A stretch of DNA of 64,000 nt from JAFAQB01 sp045808425 (GCA_045808425.1 JBJMFM010000010.1:1-64000); one strand, 5' to 3'; shown: positions 54,313 to 63,493, counted from the stretch's first letter. Made by a program: numbers and translations. Notes: generated from the letters alone by a model not told the origin.

Positions 54313-55362
54313 ATGAAAGCGGCCGTGTTTCGTGAATTCAGTAAAGATCCTACAAAAGTTGTAAACATCGAAGACATAGATATGCCGAAATTAAAATCCA
54401 ACGAGTTGATGCTAAAAGCAGAAGCAGCTGCATATAATTATAATGACCTTTGGGCAATCTGGGGAGATCCCATTAAAGTTCCAACGCCACATATATCCGG
54501 AAGTGACGTGGCCGGCACTGTTGTAGAAGTTGGCGAAGACGTTTCGAAATTCAAAGTTGGTGACAGGGTCGTATCACATTCTAATCTGAGTTGCAGGATA
54601 TGTGAAGCATGTACTTCAGGAAGAGAGTATGATTGCAATGATAGGACAATTTGGGGATTTCAAACTGGTCCTTTATGGGGTGGCTTTAGCCAGTATACAC
54701 ACTTGCCTGAGGTAAACGTGTCCAAAATCCCTGATAATGTTTCTTTTGAGGACGCTGCTGCAGTATCAATGGTAGGAATGACATCATGGCACATGTTAGT
54801 AGGAAGGGCCAAGATAAAACCCGGACAGACAGTCCTTATCATGGGCGGTACCAGTGGAGTAGGGATGGTTGGAATACAGATTGCAAAACTGTATAATTGC
54901 AGCGTCATCGCCACAGCAGGTAATAAGGAAAAAATGGATAAATGTACAGAAATAGGAGCAGATCATGTGGTCAACCACAGAGAAGCCGATTGGTACAAGA
55001 AAGTTAGAGAACTTACCAACAAACAGGGTGTAGATGTAATATTTGAACATATTGGAAAGGCAACATTTCCTCAAGAGGTTGGCCTATTGAAGAATGCCGG
55101 AACATTGGTTGCCACGGGTGCAACTACAGGTTATGATTCAACTATTGACCTGAGATACCTATTCTTCAAGGGTACGAATCTACTTGGCTCGACTCAGGGA
55201 ACAAAAGCTGATCTAGAACAAGTCATTTACTGGACAAGCAGAGGCAAAATTAAGCCGGTGGTCCATACTGTATTACCATTTAGCGACATGGTACAAGGTC
55301 ATGTAATGATGGCAAAAGCCGAGCAGATCGGAAAGATTGTTACAACTCCACAGAAACTCTAA
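54313..55362 (+). CDS. Zinc-type MDR dehydrogenase (quinone/enoyl-CoA reductase-like)
   Basis: A 349-residue medium-chain dehydrogenase. MKAAVFREFSKD starts at ATG 54313. GSDVAGTVVEVGEDVSKFKV opens the catalytic domain, and CRICEACTSGREYDC is the four-Cys structural zinc lobe. GGTSGVGMVGIQIAK is the NADP site. The usual catalytic-zinc Cys is replaced (NYNDLW), as in quinone oxidoreductases and acryloyl/crotonyl-CoA reductases. In archaea with the hydroxypropionate-hydroxybutyrate cycle such proteins can be acryloyl-CoA reductases; this is a suggestion only. A CitE-like gene follows after 32 bases. Confidence 0.85.
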   Translation: MKAAVFREFSKDPTKVVNIEDIDMPKLKSNELMLKAEAAAYNYNDLWAIWGDPIKVPTPHISGSDVAGTVVEVGEDVSKFKVGDRVVSHSNLSCRICEACTSGREYDCNDRTIWGFQTGPLWGGFSQYTHLPEVNVSKIPDNVSFEDAAAVSMVGMTSWHMLVGRAKIKPGQTVLIMGGTSGVGMVGIQIAKLYNCSVIATAGNKEKMDKCTEIGADHVVNHREADWYKKVRELTNKQGVDVIFEHIGKATFPQEVGLLKNAGTLVATGATTGYDSTIDLRYLFFKGTNLLGSTQGTKADLEQVIYWTSRGKIKPVVHTVLPFSDMVQGHVMMAKAEQIGKIVTTPQKL

Positions 55363-55394
55363 ATGCTTCTTCTCCTTTTCTCATTACTTACCAG

Positions 55395-56270
55395 ATGCTA
55401 TATAGAAGTTTAATATTCGTACCTGGTAATAGTAAACGATATGTAGAGAAGGCAAAAGCGCTGAAAGCAGATATTATATGCTTTGATTTAGAAGACTCTG
55501 TACCGCTAAATGAAAAAGATGCAGCAAGAAAAATAATTGCAGATGCAATAACACACAGGACACAATACAAGTCAAACTTTTACGTCAGGATTAATTCTTT
55601 AGAATCTGACCTAGCGTCACTAGATCTAGCAGAGGTAATTAAAAATGGAATTGACGGTGTTGTAGTGCCAAAAGTAAATGATGAAAGCCAAATGAAGAAC
55701 CTTGATTACCAAGTTTCTATACTTGAAGACAACCAAGAAATGATCAATGAGAGCATCAAATTGATACCATCCATTGAAAGTGCAAGAGGAGTAGTGAATG
55801 CATATTCCATAGCAAGATCTTCTCAAAGAATCAATGCGATGGTTTTTGGAATTTTTGATTTTCTATATGATATGCATCTGGATTACATTGAGAATGATAA
55901 CTCGGATGAATACGTGTATGCACGAGCAAAAGTACCCGTTGATGCCAGAGCCGCTGGAGTAGAATCTTTTGATGGCATATGGCAAAAGGTTGATGACATT
56001 GAAGGATTGACAAGAGACGCGATGGTCGCAAAAAGATTAGGATATTCAGGTAAAAGCATAATTCATCCTAGTCACATTGACCCAGTTCACATGGTCTTCG
56101 TACCTACTAAGAGTCAAATCAAGTGGGCGACAATGGTAGTGGAAGCATTGCAAGTGGCAATGGAAAGAGGAGAGGGACAAGGGGCAGTTAAACTTGAAGG
56201 AAAAATGATTGATGCTGTACATTATAAACAGGCAAAGGCAATTCTAGATTCTATAAATGATCCAAAATAG
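55395..56270 (+). CDS. HpcH/HpaI-CitE-like aldolase/lyase
   Basis: A 291-residue TIM barrel of the citrate lyase beta/malyl-CoA lyase superfamily. YRSLIFVPGNSKRYVEKA is the classical opening with the CoA-binding Arg, then FDLEDSVP, FYVRIN, VVVPKV, LIPSIESARGV (Mg-binding Glu) and FGIFDFLYDM (Mg-binding Asp). GKSIIHPSHI is the C-terminal motif. It should cleave or form a malyl-CoA-, citramalyl-CoA- or beta-methylmalyl-CoA-like substrate. It may be co-transcribed with the MDR gene. Confidence 0.88.
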   Translation: MLYRSLIFVPGNSKRYVEKAKALKADIICFDLEDSVPLNEKDAARKIIADAITHRTQYKSNFYVRINSLESDLASLDLAEVIKNGIDGVVVPKVNDESQMKNLDYQVSILEDNQEMINESIKLIPSIESARGVVNAYSIARSSQRINAMVFGIFDFLYDMHLDYIENDNSDEYVYARAKVPVDARAAGVESFDGIWQKVDDIEGLTRDAMVAKRLGYSGKSIIHPSHIDPVHMVFVPTKSQIKWATMVVEALQVAMERGEGQGAVKLEGKMIDAVHYKQAKAILDSINDPK

Positions 56271-56365
56271 AAAATTCATGAGGCATAGGGATCAATATAG
56301 ATTCGAGATAATTTAAAGCAAGAATAAAAGAAGCTCTTTCCTTATTCTTTAGACCCAATGGCAAA

Positions 56366-56385
56366 GAAGGAAGGAAGGAAGGAAG
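56366..56385 (+). repeat. (GAAG)5 short tandem repeat
   Basis: Five exact GAAG units lie in the 268-base gap after the CitE-like gene. A mini-frame of 13 codons (MAKKEGRKEGG) runs through it, too short to call. Confidence 0.9.
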
Positions 56386-56538
56386 GAGGCTTGCATTAGA
56401 ATGACGCCCAAGGGGATTCTGATACCCACTCGCTCAGAACAGGACTGTTAATCAATGCACTAATAACCAACGTCATATGCCGTAGTATAAATTTACATGT
56501 TCAACATCTCAGTAAAATATGTGTCACTAATTTTTTAT

Positions 56539-56802
56539 TTATCGAATTACCTCTCCAGTCTCCTCTAGCGTACGCTCAGTTCCAGAGGGCTTTTTTAATA
56601 TGCCGTATTCTTCGAACAGCTCGTCTAATGTGCTTTTTCTAATAAAATATACGTCTTCATTAAATTCATCCTCGTCTCCATAGTATTCGCGAATTAGAAC
56701 CTTGAAAATTCCATCCTTGACCTCTCTGACGAGTATATCCGCATCATCGCCTTTGTAAACATAATACGTCACATAATCAGATATGGGTATTTCTATTTCC
56801 AT
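56539..56802 (-). CDS. Small acidic hypothetical protein
   Basis: An 87-residue acidic protein: EIEIPISDYVTYYVYKGD, DADILVREVKDGIFKVLIRE, then DVYFIRKSTLDELFEEYGIL. The first half looks beta-rich and the end is helical. No family recognised. It stands alone between two gaps. Confidence 0.6.
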   Translation of the reverse strand: MEIEIPISDYVTYYVYKGDDADILVREVKDGIFKVLIREYYGDEDEFNEDVYFIRKSTLDELFEEYGILKKPSGTERTLEETGEVIR

Positions 56803-57219
56803 TTATTTTTGCGTTCTCCTCCTCCTCGGTGCAGAAACTCGTTTCCTTATATATCGGCTAATACCTCCCACTTTCAGAGAAAGGGGCAGAGAGTATTTTA
56901 TAAGAACGTAACTGTCTAATTGAAAGGTCAAGACACGATCAGAATAAGGCTACCGATGCCTTGTCGAAAGATATAGTGTTACAGAAAACAGATATCCTGA
57001 AGGTTCGAGTTATTCATACAAAATCATTTTAGACAAAACCACGCAAGAAATTATTATGTTTGCGCCTTTTATTGCAGATTTATTGTATAACAAGATCTTT
57101 TCGCTGCTGAGAAGCCATTTGAATAAGTTGGAAATTCATTAATAGTAAGACATGTTGGTTTGTACTTCAGTCATCCTAATTAGTACTCTATATATATACA
57201 GCGGCTACCTCGCAATTTC
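56803..57219. other. Intergenic, no convincing gene
   Basis: A plus-strand frame of about 39 codons around 56920-57030 looks protein-like (ATDALSKDIVLQKTDILKV) but lacks a start and neighbours. TATA-like TATATATATA sits about 25 bases before the next gene at 57220. Nothing else is seen. Confidence 0.35.
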
Positions 57220-57579
57220 ATGGTTAGGATAATCTATTCACCGATCCAGGAAATTAAGATCTACGAAATGGCAGAATATTCGCTGTCTGACTTCATCAGA
57301 CTTATGACAGACAACATACCTCCAGGTAATATCTCTCCAGCAGCCAAATGGTGCGATGGAATGATTTTCATGGGTACTGGTCTTCCGTCTACCGATGAAG
57401 TAGTGAGAGATCAGATGAAAGGTATTATTCACTATGCATGGCTAGGTTTTGCAGAGATGCCGTCCTACAAGCAGTCAATTGAGACACAGTCAAAAGTAAT
57501 TCTTCCCATAATTGATGTCAGTAATAATAGTATTAATAGAGAATTAATAGTGTGGGTTAGGGGCAACCGCACGCTATAG
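57220..57579 (+). CDS. Hypothetical protein, conserved-looking
   Basis: A 119-residue soluble protein: RIIYSPIQEIKIYEMAEYSL, SDFIRLMTDNIPPGNIS, CDGMIFMGTGLPSTDE, RDQMKGIIHYAWLGFAEMP. The pattern of strands and the IIHYAWLGFAEMP segment resemble proteins found in thaumarchaea as I recall, without known function. ATG 57220 is used, preceded by a TATA-like TATATATATA. Confidence 0.65.
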   Translation: MVRIIYSPIQEIKIYEMAEYSLSDFIRLMTDNIPPGNISPAAKWCDGMIFMGTGLPSTDEVVRDQMKGIIHYAWLGFAEMPSYKQSIETQSKVILPIIDVSNNSINRELIVWVRGNRTL

Positions 57580-57621
57580 ACGTGACCATATATATAGCAG
57601 CTCCTTTTCCCTAGATAACTT

Positions 57622-57690
57622 ATCCATCCATCCATCCATCCATCCATCCATCCATCCATCCATCCATCCATCCATCCATCCATCCATCCA
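57622..57690 (+). repeat. (ATCC)17 microsatellite
   Basis: A perfect tetranucleotide array of 69 bases, 17 full ATCC units plus one base. On the minus strand it reads as a Met-Asp-Gly-Trp repeat, which I treat as an artefact. It begins 43 bases past the stop of the preceding gene. Confidence 0.98.
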
Positions 57691-58216
57691 AACAGAGTTT
57701 TTTGATCATGTCATCTCTTCTTTTTAATTTTATTACCGTTTGTTTAGTTCTAAGAATTGTTTTTTGTTTAATTAATGTAAACAAAGGTTTGCTTCAGTTT
57801 GTAATACACGGAAAATATTTTCAGCCCTATGTCTGATGTATATTTGATATTTCGCTTAAGTGGTTTGGCTCACCTGTCTTCTAATTTGTCTTTTTTGTTT
57901 TAGATTTCTTCTCTGATTCTAAACGTAAAAGTTCCGTAGAGAAGTAGCCTGAGACTTTTATTACTGCTAACCAAAACAATTCATCCATGCATAGAGAATA
58001 ATCTGAATCCTCAATTTAAGCACACTAAAGCTCCTCTGTCAGAACTTAATCGGTGTCCCCTATACGGATATCTGAATAATTCTATTATGTTTTCTGACTG
58101 CGACTACGAAACAAGATTATTTTTATTAACTTTCACGTGTTCAATATTTTTAGGTCCTGATATGACTCCCTTTTTTAAAATCTGTCCTTTCACTTAGATA
58201 ACATTATGATTTCAAA
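57691..58216. other. Intergenic, T-rich, no gene seen
   Basis: This T-rich stretch after the microsatellite has no coding-like frame on either strand. Nothing specific is seen. Confidence 0.5.
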
Positions 58217-58624
58217 TCATTTTAAATATTTCAATTTTTTGATAAAGCATTCCTGATAAATATTAAATGGATCTTGTTGCTTAATTATGCATTGGTCGCA
58301 TATACAGTATTTGGAGACCAGTCTTTGCTCACAAGCAACTAAATATTCACATTGGCTGCAACCCGTTTTAGATCCACAAATAAAGCATTTCAATTCTATG
58401 ATATCATTGTCATATGCTGGTATACCATGATTTAGCTTAGGCCTCTCCACAATCGGGTTGCTCAAAGAGCGTATGTTATTTCCGGGAGATGTCGAGTCAT
58501 TGCAACTTAGATGTCGAGCAGATTTTTCAGAATTGCACCAAAAGGCTCGACCTGGAAGAATTTCTTTGTGACATTCGGTACATAAGGCTTTAAATGTAAT
58601 TTGAATTTCGATCCAGTCACACAT
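58217..58624 (-). CDS. Cysteine-rich zinc-binding hypothetical protein
   Basis: A 135-residue protein from ATG 58624. It contains several Cys pairs: CTECHKEI, FWCNSE, LSCND, CFICGSKTGCSQCEYLVAC and CICDQC. With H in the right places these would make two or three zinc knuckles. The N-terminus (WIEIQITFKALCTECHKEIL, PGRAFW) looks like the PARP/ribbon style seen in small archaeal zinc proteins. Nucleic acid or protein binding is likely; function unknown. Confidence 0.65.
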   Translation of the reverse strand: MCDWIEIQITFKALCTECHKEILPGRAFWCNSEKSARHLSCNDSTSPGNNIRSLSNPIVERPKLNHGIPAYDNDIIELKCFICGSKTGCSQCEYLVACEQRLVSKYCICDQCIIKQQDPFNIYQECFIKKLKYLK

Positions 58625-59011
58625 GGCCTCGTTATACAATTAAATATTATTTATCGACTTTAAAAGTATTGGGTACGGCCTAATCTGACTATGTTGTGGA
58701 ACAACATACACTATCCTATCGTATAATATACTGGCGATACTAGCGCTTTAAATAATTATCTTATTGTTTAGCAGTGTAGCGAAAGTTGTTTATAGTCATA
58801 CTTTATGAATTACTTTTTATGCTTGAATTTTGTGTTTTAAGATTGACGGGTGGTTAATGTTGAGTGTTGATTTTGTATTTTGTCATCCCTTGGTTGTTAA
58901 TATTATTCTGTAGTTGAACAAGCACGCTAAGCGAGAACATAATAAAAAGCAAATACATAATATCATATCTTTGATTAATGGCTTTGTGTAGTGGTGCTTA
59001 GCTAAAGTCGT
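58625..59011. other. Intergenic, no gene seen
   Basis: This AT-rich gap lies between the Cys-rich gene and a broken stress-protein gene. The N-terminal half of that stress gene would be expected here, but I find no trace of it. Confidence 0.4.
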
Positions 59012-59292
59012 AAATATATTATTAAGTTTGACATCACAATTGAAGGAGAAGTAAAACACATGATTAAAGAGAAAACGAGATTCTTTAAAGAAGCTGGGTA
59101 AAAGGACAGCTATTCTACAAGGTACAAACCGGTAAACCAGTAGAAGAAATAGTCAGATGAGTCGAAGATATGAATGCGGATTTAATAGTGGTGGCAAGCA
59201 GTAGAAGTTCTTCACTATCTAAGAGAATACTTGGAAGTACAAGTAGAAAGGTGTTAGATGGCACTAATAGCACATGTATAAAAAATTTATAG
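59012..59292 (+). pseudogene. Broken universal stress protein (UspA family)
   Basis: The plus strand encodes the C-terminal two thirds of a UspA domain across a frameshift and a stop. Frame one (to 59101) reads HMIKEKTRFFKEAG. Frame two (from 59095) reads TGKPVEEIVR, a TGA at 59158, then VEDMNADLIVVASSRSSSLS, KRILGSTSRKVLD. This follows the family's order G-x-P-x-E-x-I, then DLIVxxSxGxxxxxxxxLGS. The glycine-rich ATP loop is partly lost and the N-terminus is missing. There are at least two disabling changes. Confidence 0.75.
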
Positions 59293-59527
59293 AATGGCTG
59301 TCGGAGTCGATTTGTTGAATTCACATCTATTCTTATTCTCATTCTCATCGCAAGGATCATTATCACTATAATCTCAGCGTATTGCAAGAAAGTCTGACTT
59401 CAGTTGCCCTAGCTGAGCAGTTACAATCTGTGGAATATTGTTAATTAGTTCATAGAAAATATACACAACAAAAACAATGCGAAATCACAATTCGTCTTCA
59501 GATTAAAACAGCTAAAAAAAAATTTGG

Positions 59528-59692
59528 TTAACTGCCACTAGCTCTGGCAAGTATTATCATAGTATGTATATCTTGCTGGTCTAGAGCAAGCGGACCTATC
59601 GCTATTATGGCAAATACGAGCTTGAGCAGCAGAACGATAATGATTATTGCCACTATCACTAGTATTAGAGTCCATAGAAGTCCAAGAACCAT
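59528..59692 (-). CDS. 54-residue membrane peptide
   Basis: The frame runs from ATG 59692 to TAA 59528. It begins MVLGLLWTLILVIVAIIIIV, continues LLLKLVFAIIAIGPLALDQQ and ends DIHTMIILARASGS. One long or two short membrane helices are expected. The strong hydrophobic core from a good ATG supports a real small gene. No homologue known to me. Confidence 0.5.
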   Translation of the reverse strand: MVLGLLWTLILVIVAIIIIVLLLKLVFAIIAIGPLALDQQDIHTMIILARASGS

Positions 59693-59927
59693 AGTCTGAT
59701 TAGTTTGTGGAAACTTAAAAAGTTGTAGCTATATAATATTATTCCTTATTGTCTATTCTATACACATATGTGGGGACGTTACATAAGCCAAGTGTACTGA
59801 TCTCGGCATGTTATCGACGGCTAGTAATCCGCACCGGAGTGACTTGACAAGAGAGAGAATCCTATCGCTATATGACAATCAGCACTGTGAAAAGTCTATA
59901 TTTTGATGCAATCAATGGGAATTCGCT

Positions 59928-60806
59928 TTGAGTGGCAATATAATTGACGGTACTGCTGTCGCAGCTGCCGTTAAATCTCGCATTAAAAGAGCAGTTGAAA
60001 ACTTGAGAGCGGAAGGACATCTCCCTCCCTGCCTTGCTACTGTACTCGTTGGCAAGGATCCTGCTTCGGCTATTTATGTGAAAAACAAACAAAAGGCTGC
60101 AGCGGATGTGGGTATTAGCACGCAAGATCATAAGCTAGCAGCCAACATCAGCCAAAAAGAACTCCTAGAATTAATTATGCTACTAAACAATGATCCACAA
60201 GTACACGGAATTCTTGTACAATTGCCGCTTCCTGAGGACATAGACGAATCTTTTGTAATTAATACAATTAGCCCATCAAAGGATGTCGATGGACTAACGC
60301 AGACAAATGCTGGAATGTTGTTGAATGGAAAGGCAACCTTGATCCCATGCACACCATTAGGAATAATCGAGCTATTGGATTTTTATAAAATTGAACTAGA
60401 ATCGATCGACGCGGTAGTAGTAAATAGAAGTAATCTGGTAGGCAAGCCACTTGCTATTCTTTTGTTGCAAAGAAACGCCACGATAATGATATGTCATTCT
60501 AAGTCCAAGAATCTTGTTAATAAATTAAGGTCTGCTGAGCTGATAGTCACAGCAGTTGGAAACCGTGATAGGTTTACACTTAGAGACAACATGGTCAAAG
60601 AGGGCGCGGTGATAGTTGATGTCGGCATTACAAGGTTCATGGGAAAGCCAGCAGGTGATGTAGAGGATTTTCAATCTCTAAAGGAAAAGGCATCTTGGAT
60701 AACTCCCGTACCCGGAGGAGTTGGACCGATGACCATCGCAATGCTACTGAATAATACCTTGCTTGCCGCTTCATTAAGTACAGCTAATGTCCAGAGAAAA
60801 AATTAA
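59928..60806 (+). CDS. folD: Methylenetetrahydrofolate dehydrogenase/cyclohydrolase
   Basis: A 292-residue bifunctional enzyme converting methylene- to formyl-tetrahydrofolate. SAIYVKNKQKAAADVG holds the catalytic Tyr and Lys. GILVQLPLPEDID, PSKDVDGLTQTNAG, and the NADP loop VVNRSNLVGKPLAILLL follow, ending in PVPGGVGPMTIAML. The start is a TTG at 59928. It is monocistronic and ties into the one-carbon pool used by MetH. Confidence 0.95.
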   Translation: MSGNIIDGTAVAAAVKSRIKRAVENLRAEGHLPPCLATVLVGKDPASAIYVKNKQKAAADVGISTQDHKLAANISQKELLELIMLLNNDPQVHGILVQLPLPEDIDESFVINTISPSKDVDGLTQTNAGMLLNGKATLIPCTPLGIIELLDFYKIELESIDAVVVNRSNLVGKPLAILLLQRNATIMICHSKSKNLVNKLRSAELIVTAVGNRDRFTLRDNMVKEGAVIVDVGITRFMGKPAGDVEDFQSLKEKASWITPVPGGVGPMTIAMLLNNTLLAASLSTANVQRKN

Positions 60807-61263
60807 TATCGCAATAAAGAAGAGAAGGACACACTTCGAACACTTAGCATCAATCAACAAGCAATAACCACTTGAGAGGGCAATTATTCCACTGGAATAG
60901 CGGTTATAGCAATAATAATAATAATGAACGTAGAAGTGTTCGAAGTAATAATACTAAAGAGAAGAAGAGGAAGAAGATCATATCGTCAAAGATAACCAAG
61001 TTTGCTAATAGTTTTACAGTTCCTGATGATATGAACAACAGCTAGGATAATAAAGAACAAAATCTATGTAATGGCTGTAGAAACATTTTTTGATAACATA
61101 GCTTATTGTATAGAGTACTTTTGTGTGCAATGACACAAATCTCCTATGACCTAATGGAATATCCATCATCCGTGATATCATCATAGATATACTAACATTG
61201 CATGGCTGCCATTAACAGCCAGCTAATCACTTTTATACCAAATCAAATCTTATATCATAAAAG
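60807..61263. other. Intergenic, one doubtful short frame
   Basis: A plus frame at 60872-61045 starts at TTG and encodes 57 residues with an Asn run and a basic stretch (NTKEKKRKKIISSK). I do not count it as a gene because of low complexity. The rest is AT-rich and contains the promoter of the receiver gene. Confidence 0.35.
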
Positions 61264-61659
61264 TTGATTGTATTGGTTAAAAGAAAATCAATACTAGTAT
61301 TAGATGATGAGTTTGATATAGTGAATGTAATTAAACTGGGTCTGAATAAGACGAATAACCTTAAAGTATATGGATTTACAGATCCGCTATTAGCTTTAGA
61401 GCATTTCAAATTAAACGCTGCAGAGTACGGACTGGTTATATCGGATATCAGAATGCCTAAGATGAATGGATACGAGTTTGTAAGGGAAGTCAAAAAGATA
61501 AAACCCAAGGTCAAGGTCTTTTTAATGACTGCTTTTGATATCAACAGTCAAGAATTTTCAAAAGTATTGCCAGATATTAAAGTAAATCAATTTATAAAAA
61601 AACCAATATCTATAGGAGAATTAACAACCTCAATACTCAACCACATCAACAAAAACTAA
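61264..61659 (+). CDS. Stand-alone response regulator (receiver domain)
   Basis: A 131-residue CheY-like protein. ILVLDDEFDIVNVIKLGL carries the acidic pair. The phospho-acceptor Asp is in LVISDIRMPKMNGYEF, the Thr in VFLMTAFD, and the Lys in FIKKPISIGEL. No output domain follows, so it acts by protein binding. The start is a TTG at 61264; no ATG lies before the motif. No histidine kinase is nearby. Confidence 0.9.
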   Translation: MIVLVKRKSILVLDDEFDIVNVIKLGLNKTNNLKVYGFTDPLLALEHFKLNAAEYGLVISDIRMPKMNGYEFVREVKKIKPKVKVFLMTAFDINSQEFSKVLPDIKVNQFIKKPISIGELTTSILNHINKN

Positions 61660-61741
61660 TTGACAAGAAAAAGGAAGAATGATAAACGACTATTCAAAAA
61701 GCGTTAGTTTGAGGCTTATGCACAGCTAGCTGTATTGAATA

Positions 61742-62074
61742 TTATAGTTTATACAATGACATATTATTATGATAGGAACCGTTATTGTCATAGTACCTTC
61801 CAAACCATAATTGCGAGTATCCTCGGTGGGTGCTTATCTGTAGGAGGACCATACCTGTAGTTTTTCTGATTTTTTCTATTGCTTTAGCGTCGGCAAAAAA
61901 ATCGTTTGTATTGAATATAAGAAACTCCTTGTCTCCGTTCTTCACGTATTCAAAACCGCAGTCATCAGTGCAGTTCAACGATTCCCATATCCATTCTTCA
62001 CATTCATCTATCGGCAGCTGCATATGTGTATACTTTCTCCTGGTGAAATGATCTTCTCTTTTATTGCTCAACAA
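61742..62074 (-). CDS. Hypothetical protein
   Basis: A 110-residue soluble protein: QLPIDECEEWIWESLNC, TDDCGFEYVKNGDKEFLIF, NTNDFFADAKAIEKIRKTTG and MVLLQISTHRGYSQLWFGRY. It looks like a small alpha/beta fold. ATG 62074 is used; an internal ATG (MQLPIDE) is possible. No family recognised. Confidence 0.55.
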   Translation of the reverse strand: MLSNKREDHFTRRKYTHMQLPIDECEEWIWESLNCTDDCGFEYVKNGDKEFLIFNTNDFFADAKAIEKIRKTTGMVLLQISTHRGYSQLWFGRYYDNNGSYHNNMSLYKL

Positions 62075-62665
62075 ATAATTTAAAAATATTCAAAGTTATT
62101 GTAATAAACTAGCAATCATCCTCTCGAGGAGGTAGGCGCGAATAATAATAAAAATGGTAGTAAACTTTTGTCCGAAGAATACAGTTCTTGACTGAAAGTA
62201 GTTTGAGCAATACATGCCAAATGATACCAGCTAGTAAGATCTTGTACTTTAGCAGTAGTTTGCTAAATATCCTATAGTATAGGCTGATCCTACGAGAGCG
62301 GTAACAACTCATCGTATATCAGAATCGCGGGGGAATGGAGATCTAACTGCATTCCAGCTAATTCAGAGATCGGGCATCGGGTCATCTGGTCAAACAAGAT
62401 TCAGCTGACATATACATTACAAAGGGTATCGATTCAGTAGTATAGGAGAATGCGGTCAGATCACGCTTCCAGCTCTTGCTTTACCTTACACAGAGATAGT
62501 TTAGATAAGATGTTTTCTAACCTACAATTGTTTAGATTACGCTAAACAAAAACAAACAAAAAATCAAAGAGGGAGTTGGATTTAATTCTCTATAGAATGT
62601 CTCTATAGAATGCGTATAGATAAGAATGTAGAGCATACGTATTCTGCATTCATATACATGTCTCA
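62075..62665. other. Intergenic with a GC-richer patch and a short tandem repeat
   Basis: No coding-like frame is seen. A patch near 62313-62470 is clearly richer in G and C than its surroundings and contains a 6-bp hairpin (GGAATG/CATTCC). A 13-base unit TCTCTATAGAATG occurs twice in direct contact at 62587-62612. Confidence 0.4.
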
Positions 62666-63493
62666 TTAAGATCCAGAGGTTCTAAGATCAACTACTCCGC
62701 TTATATCTATCAGATCAATTTCTTTTGCTATTTCTTTAGCTTCATCAGATTCAGGATCTTGGTTGACACATTTATCATAAAATGGACAACGGGGACATTT
62801 GCTTCTCTTTGCATCATCAATCAGCCTAGGCAGTATAGAGACATTATTTTCATTTAATGCTTTTAAGAATAGATTCTTGCGCCTTACCATTTCATTCTTT
62901 AATAATTGCCTAACGATATCATCTGAGGCTAGAAACGCTTCCCAACTTTCGATACCAACGTCCTTGGCATTGAACGGGCGGAAGAAATAGTCTCCTTCTG
63001 AGTCGCTCCTGATCCATCTGAGCTCTCGTACGTTGTATCTTATGGAGATGATCCCTTTTTCTATGTTCGTCATGACCATATAATATAGTAACTGTCTGAG
63101 ATAGGCTCTGAATGTATTATCATAGAAATCTAATCGCCTACCGCTAACAGTATCTTTTAATTCAATTATTACACACTCTTCAAGGCTCATGATATCTGGA
63201 TGTGCAACTATACCCTCCATTTCTATGTCTGCCTGCGCTACACCAAGGCCGGCAAGCTGCGTAATCACAAATTCACTTGACTCACCTCTTACAAAGTGAT
63301 GAACTGATTGATCAGAAAGGGGGTCCATATCGGGGAACTTTCTTGAGTAATATTGCTTTCTAATGCACGTAGTAGGTATGATGTCTGATACATGTACCGT
63401 ATTATCTTGTCTTCTTTTTTGTTCATGCTTTGACATCAAATTCTTTAGCAATAGTCTGGTAAACTCAGGACTTCTGCGTATAATTATTGGCAT
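62666..63493 (-). CDS. Cas4-like PD-(D/E)xK nuclease
   Basis: A 275-residue protein with a RecB/Cas4-type nuclease core. HVSDIIPTTCIRKQYYSRKF gives the first Cys. GIVAHPDIM supplies the Asp, CVIIELKDTVSG the E-x-K pair, and YLRQLLYYMVMTN the QxxxY motif. CPRCPFYDKC near the end gives three more Cys, as in Fe-S-containing Cas4/AddB proteins. No CRISPR or cas gene is near, so repair or recombination is the likelier role. ATG 63493 fits. Confidence 0.85.
   Translation of the reverse strand: MPIIIRRSPEFTRLLLKNLMSKHEQKRRQDNTVHVSDIIPTTCIRKQYYSRKFPDMDPLSDQSVHHFVRGESSEFVITQLAGLGVAQADIEMEGIVAHPDIMSLEECVIIELKDTVSGRRLDFYDNTFRAYLRQLLYYMVMTNIEKGIISIRYNVRELRWIRSDSEGDYFFRPFNAKDVGIESWEAFLASDDIVRQLLKNEMVRRKNLFLKALNENNVSILPRLIDDAKRSKCPRCPFYDKCVNQDPESDEAKEIAKEIDLIDISGVVDLRTSGS

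Noticed and set aside
56366..56402. Mini-frame MAKKEGRKEGG through the GAAG repeat
   Set aside because: Thirteen codons over a simple repeat; not enough to call a gene.
57465..57683. Minus-strand frame with repeated Met-Asp-Gly-Trp
   Set aside because: It is only the translation of the ATCC microsatellite running into the antisense of a real gene.
59115..59387. Minus-strand 90-codon open frame
   Set aside because: The plus strand at this place is a recognisable universal stress protein remnant, so the minus frame is a shadow.
60872..61045. 57-codon TTG-started frame with Asn run and basic stretch
   Set aside because: Low complexity and no upstream signal; could be real but not supported.
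62109..62312. Minus-strand 67-codon open frame
   Set aside because: Tyr/Leu/Arg-heavy, typical of AT-rich non-coding sequence; no motif.
62587..62612. Two adjacent TCTCTATAGAATG units as a start of a CRISPR-like array
   Set aside because: The units touch directly with no spacers and number only two.
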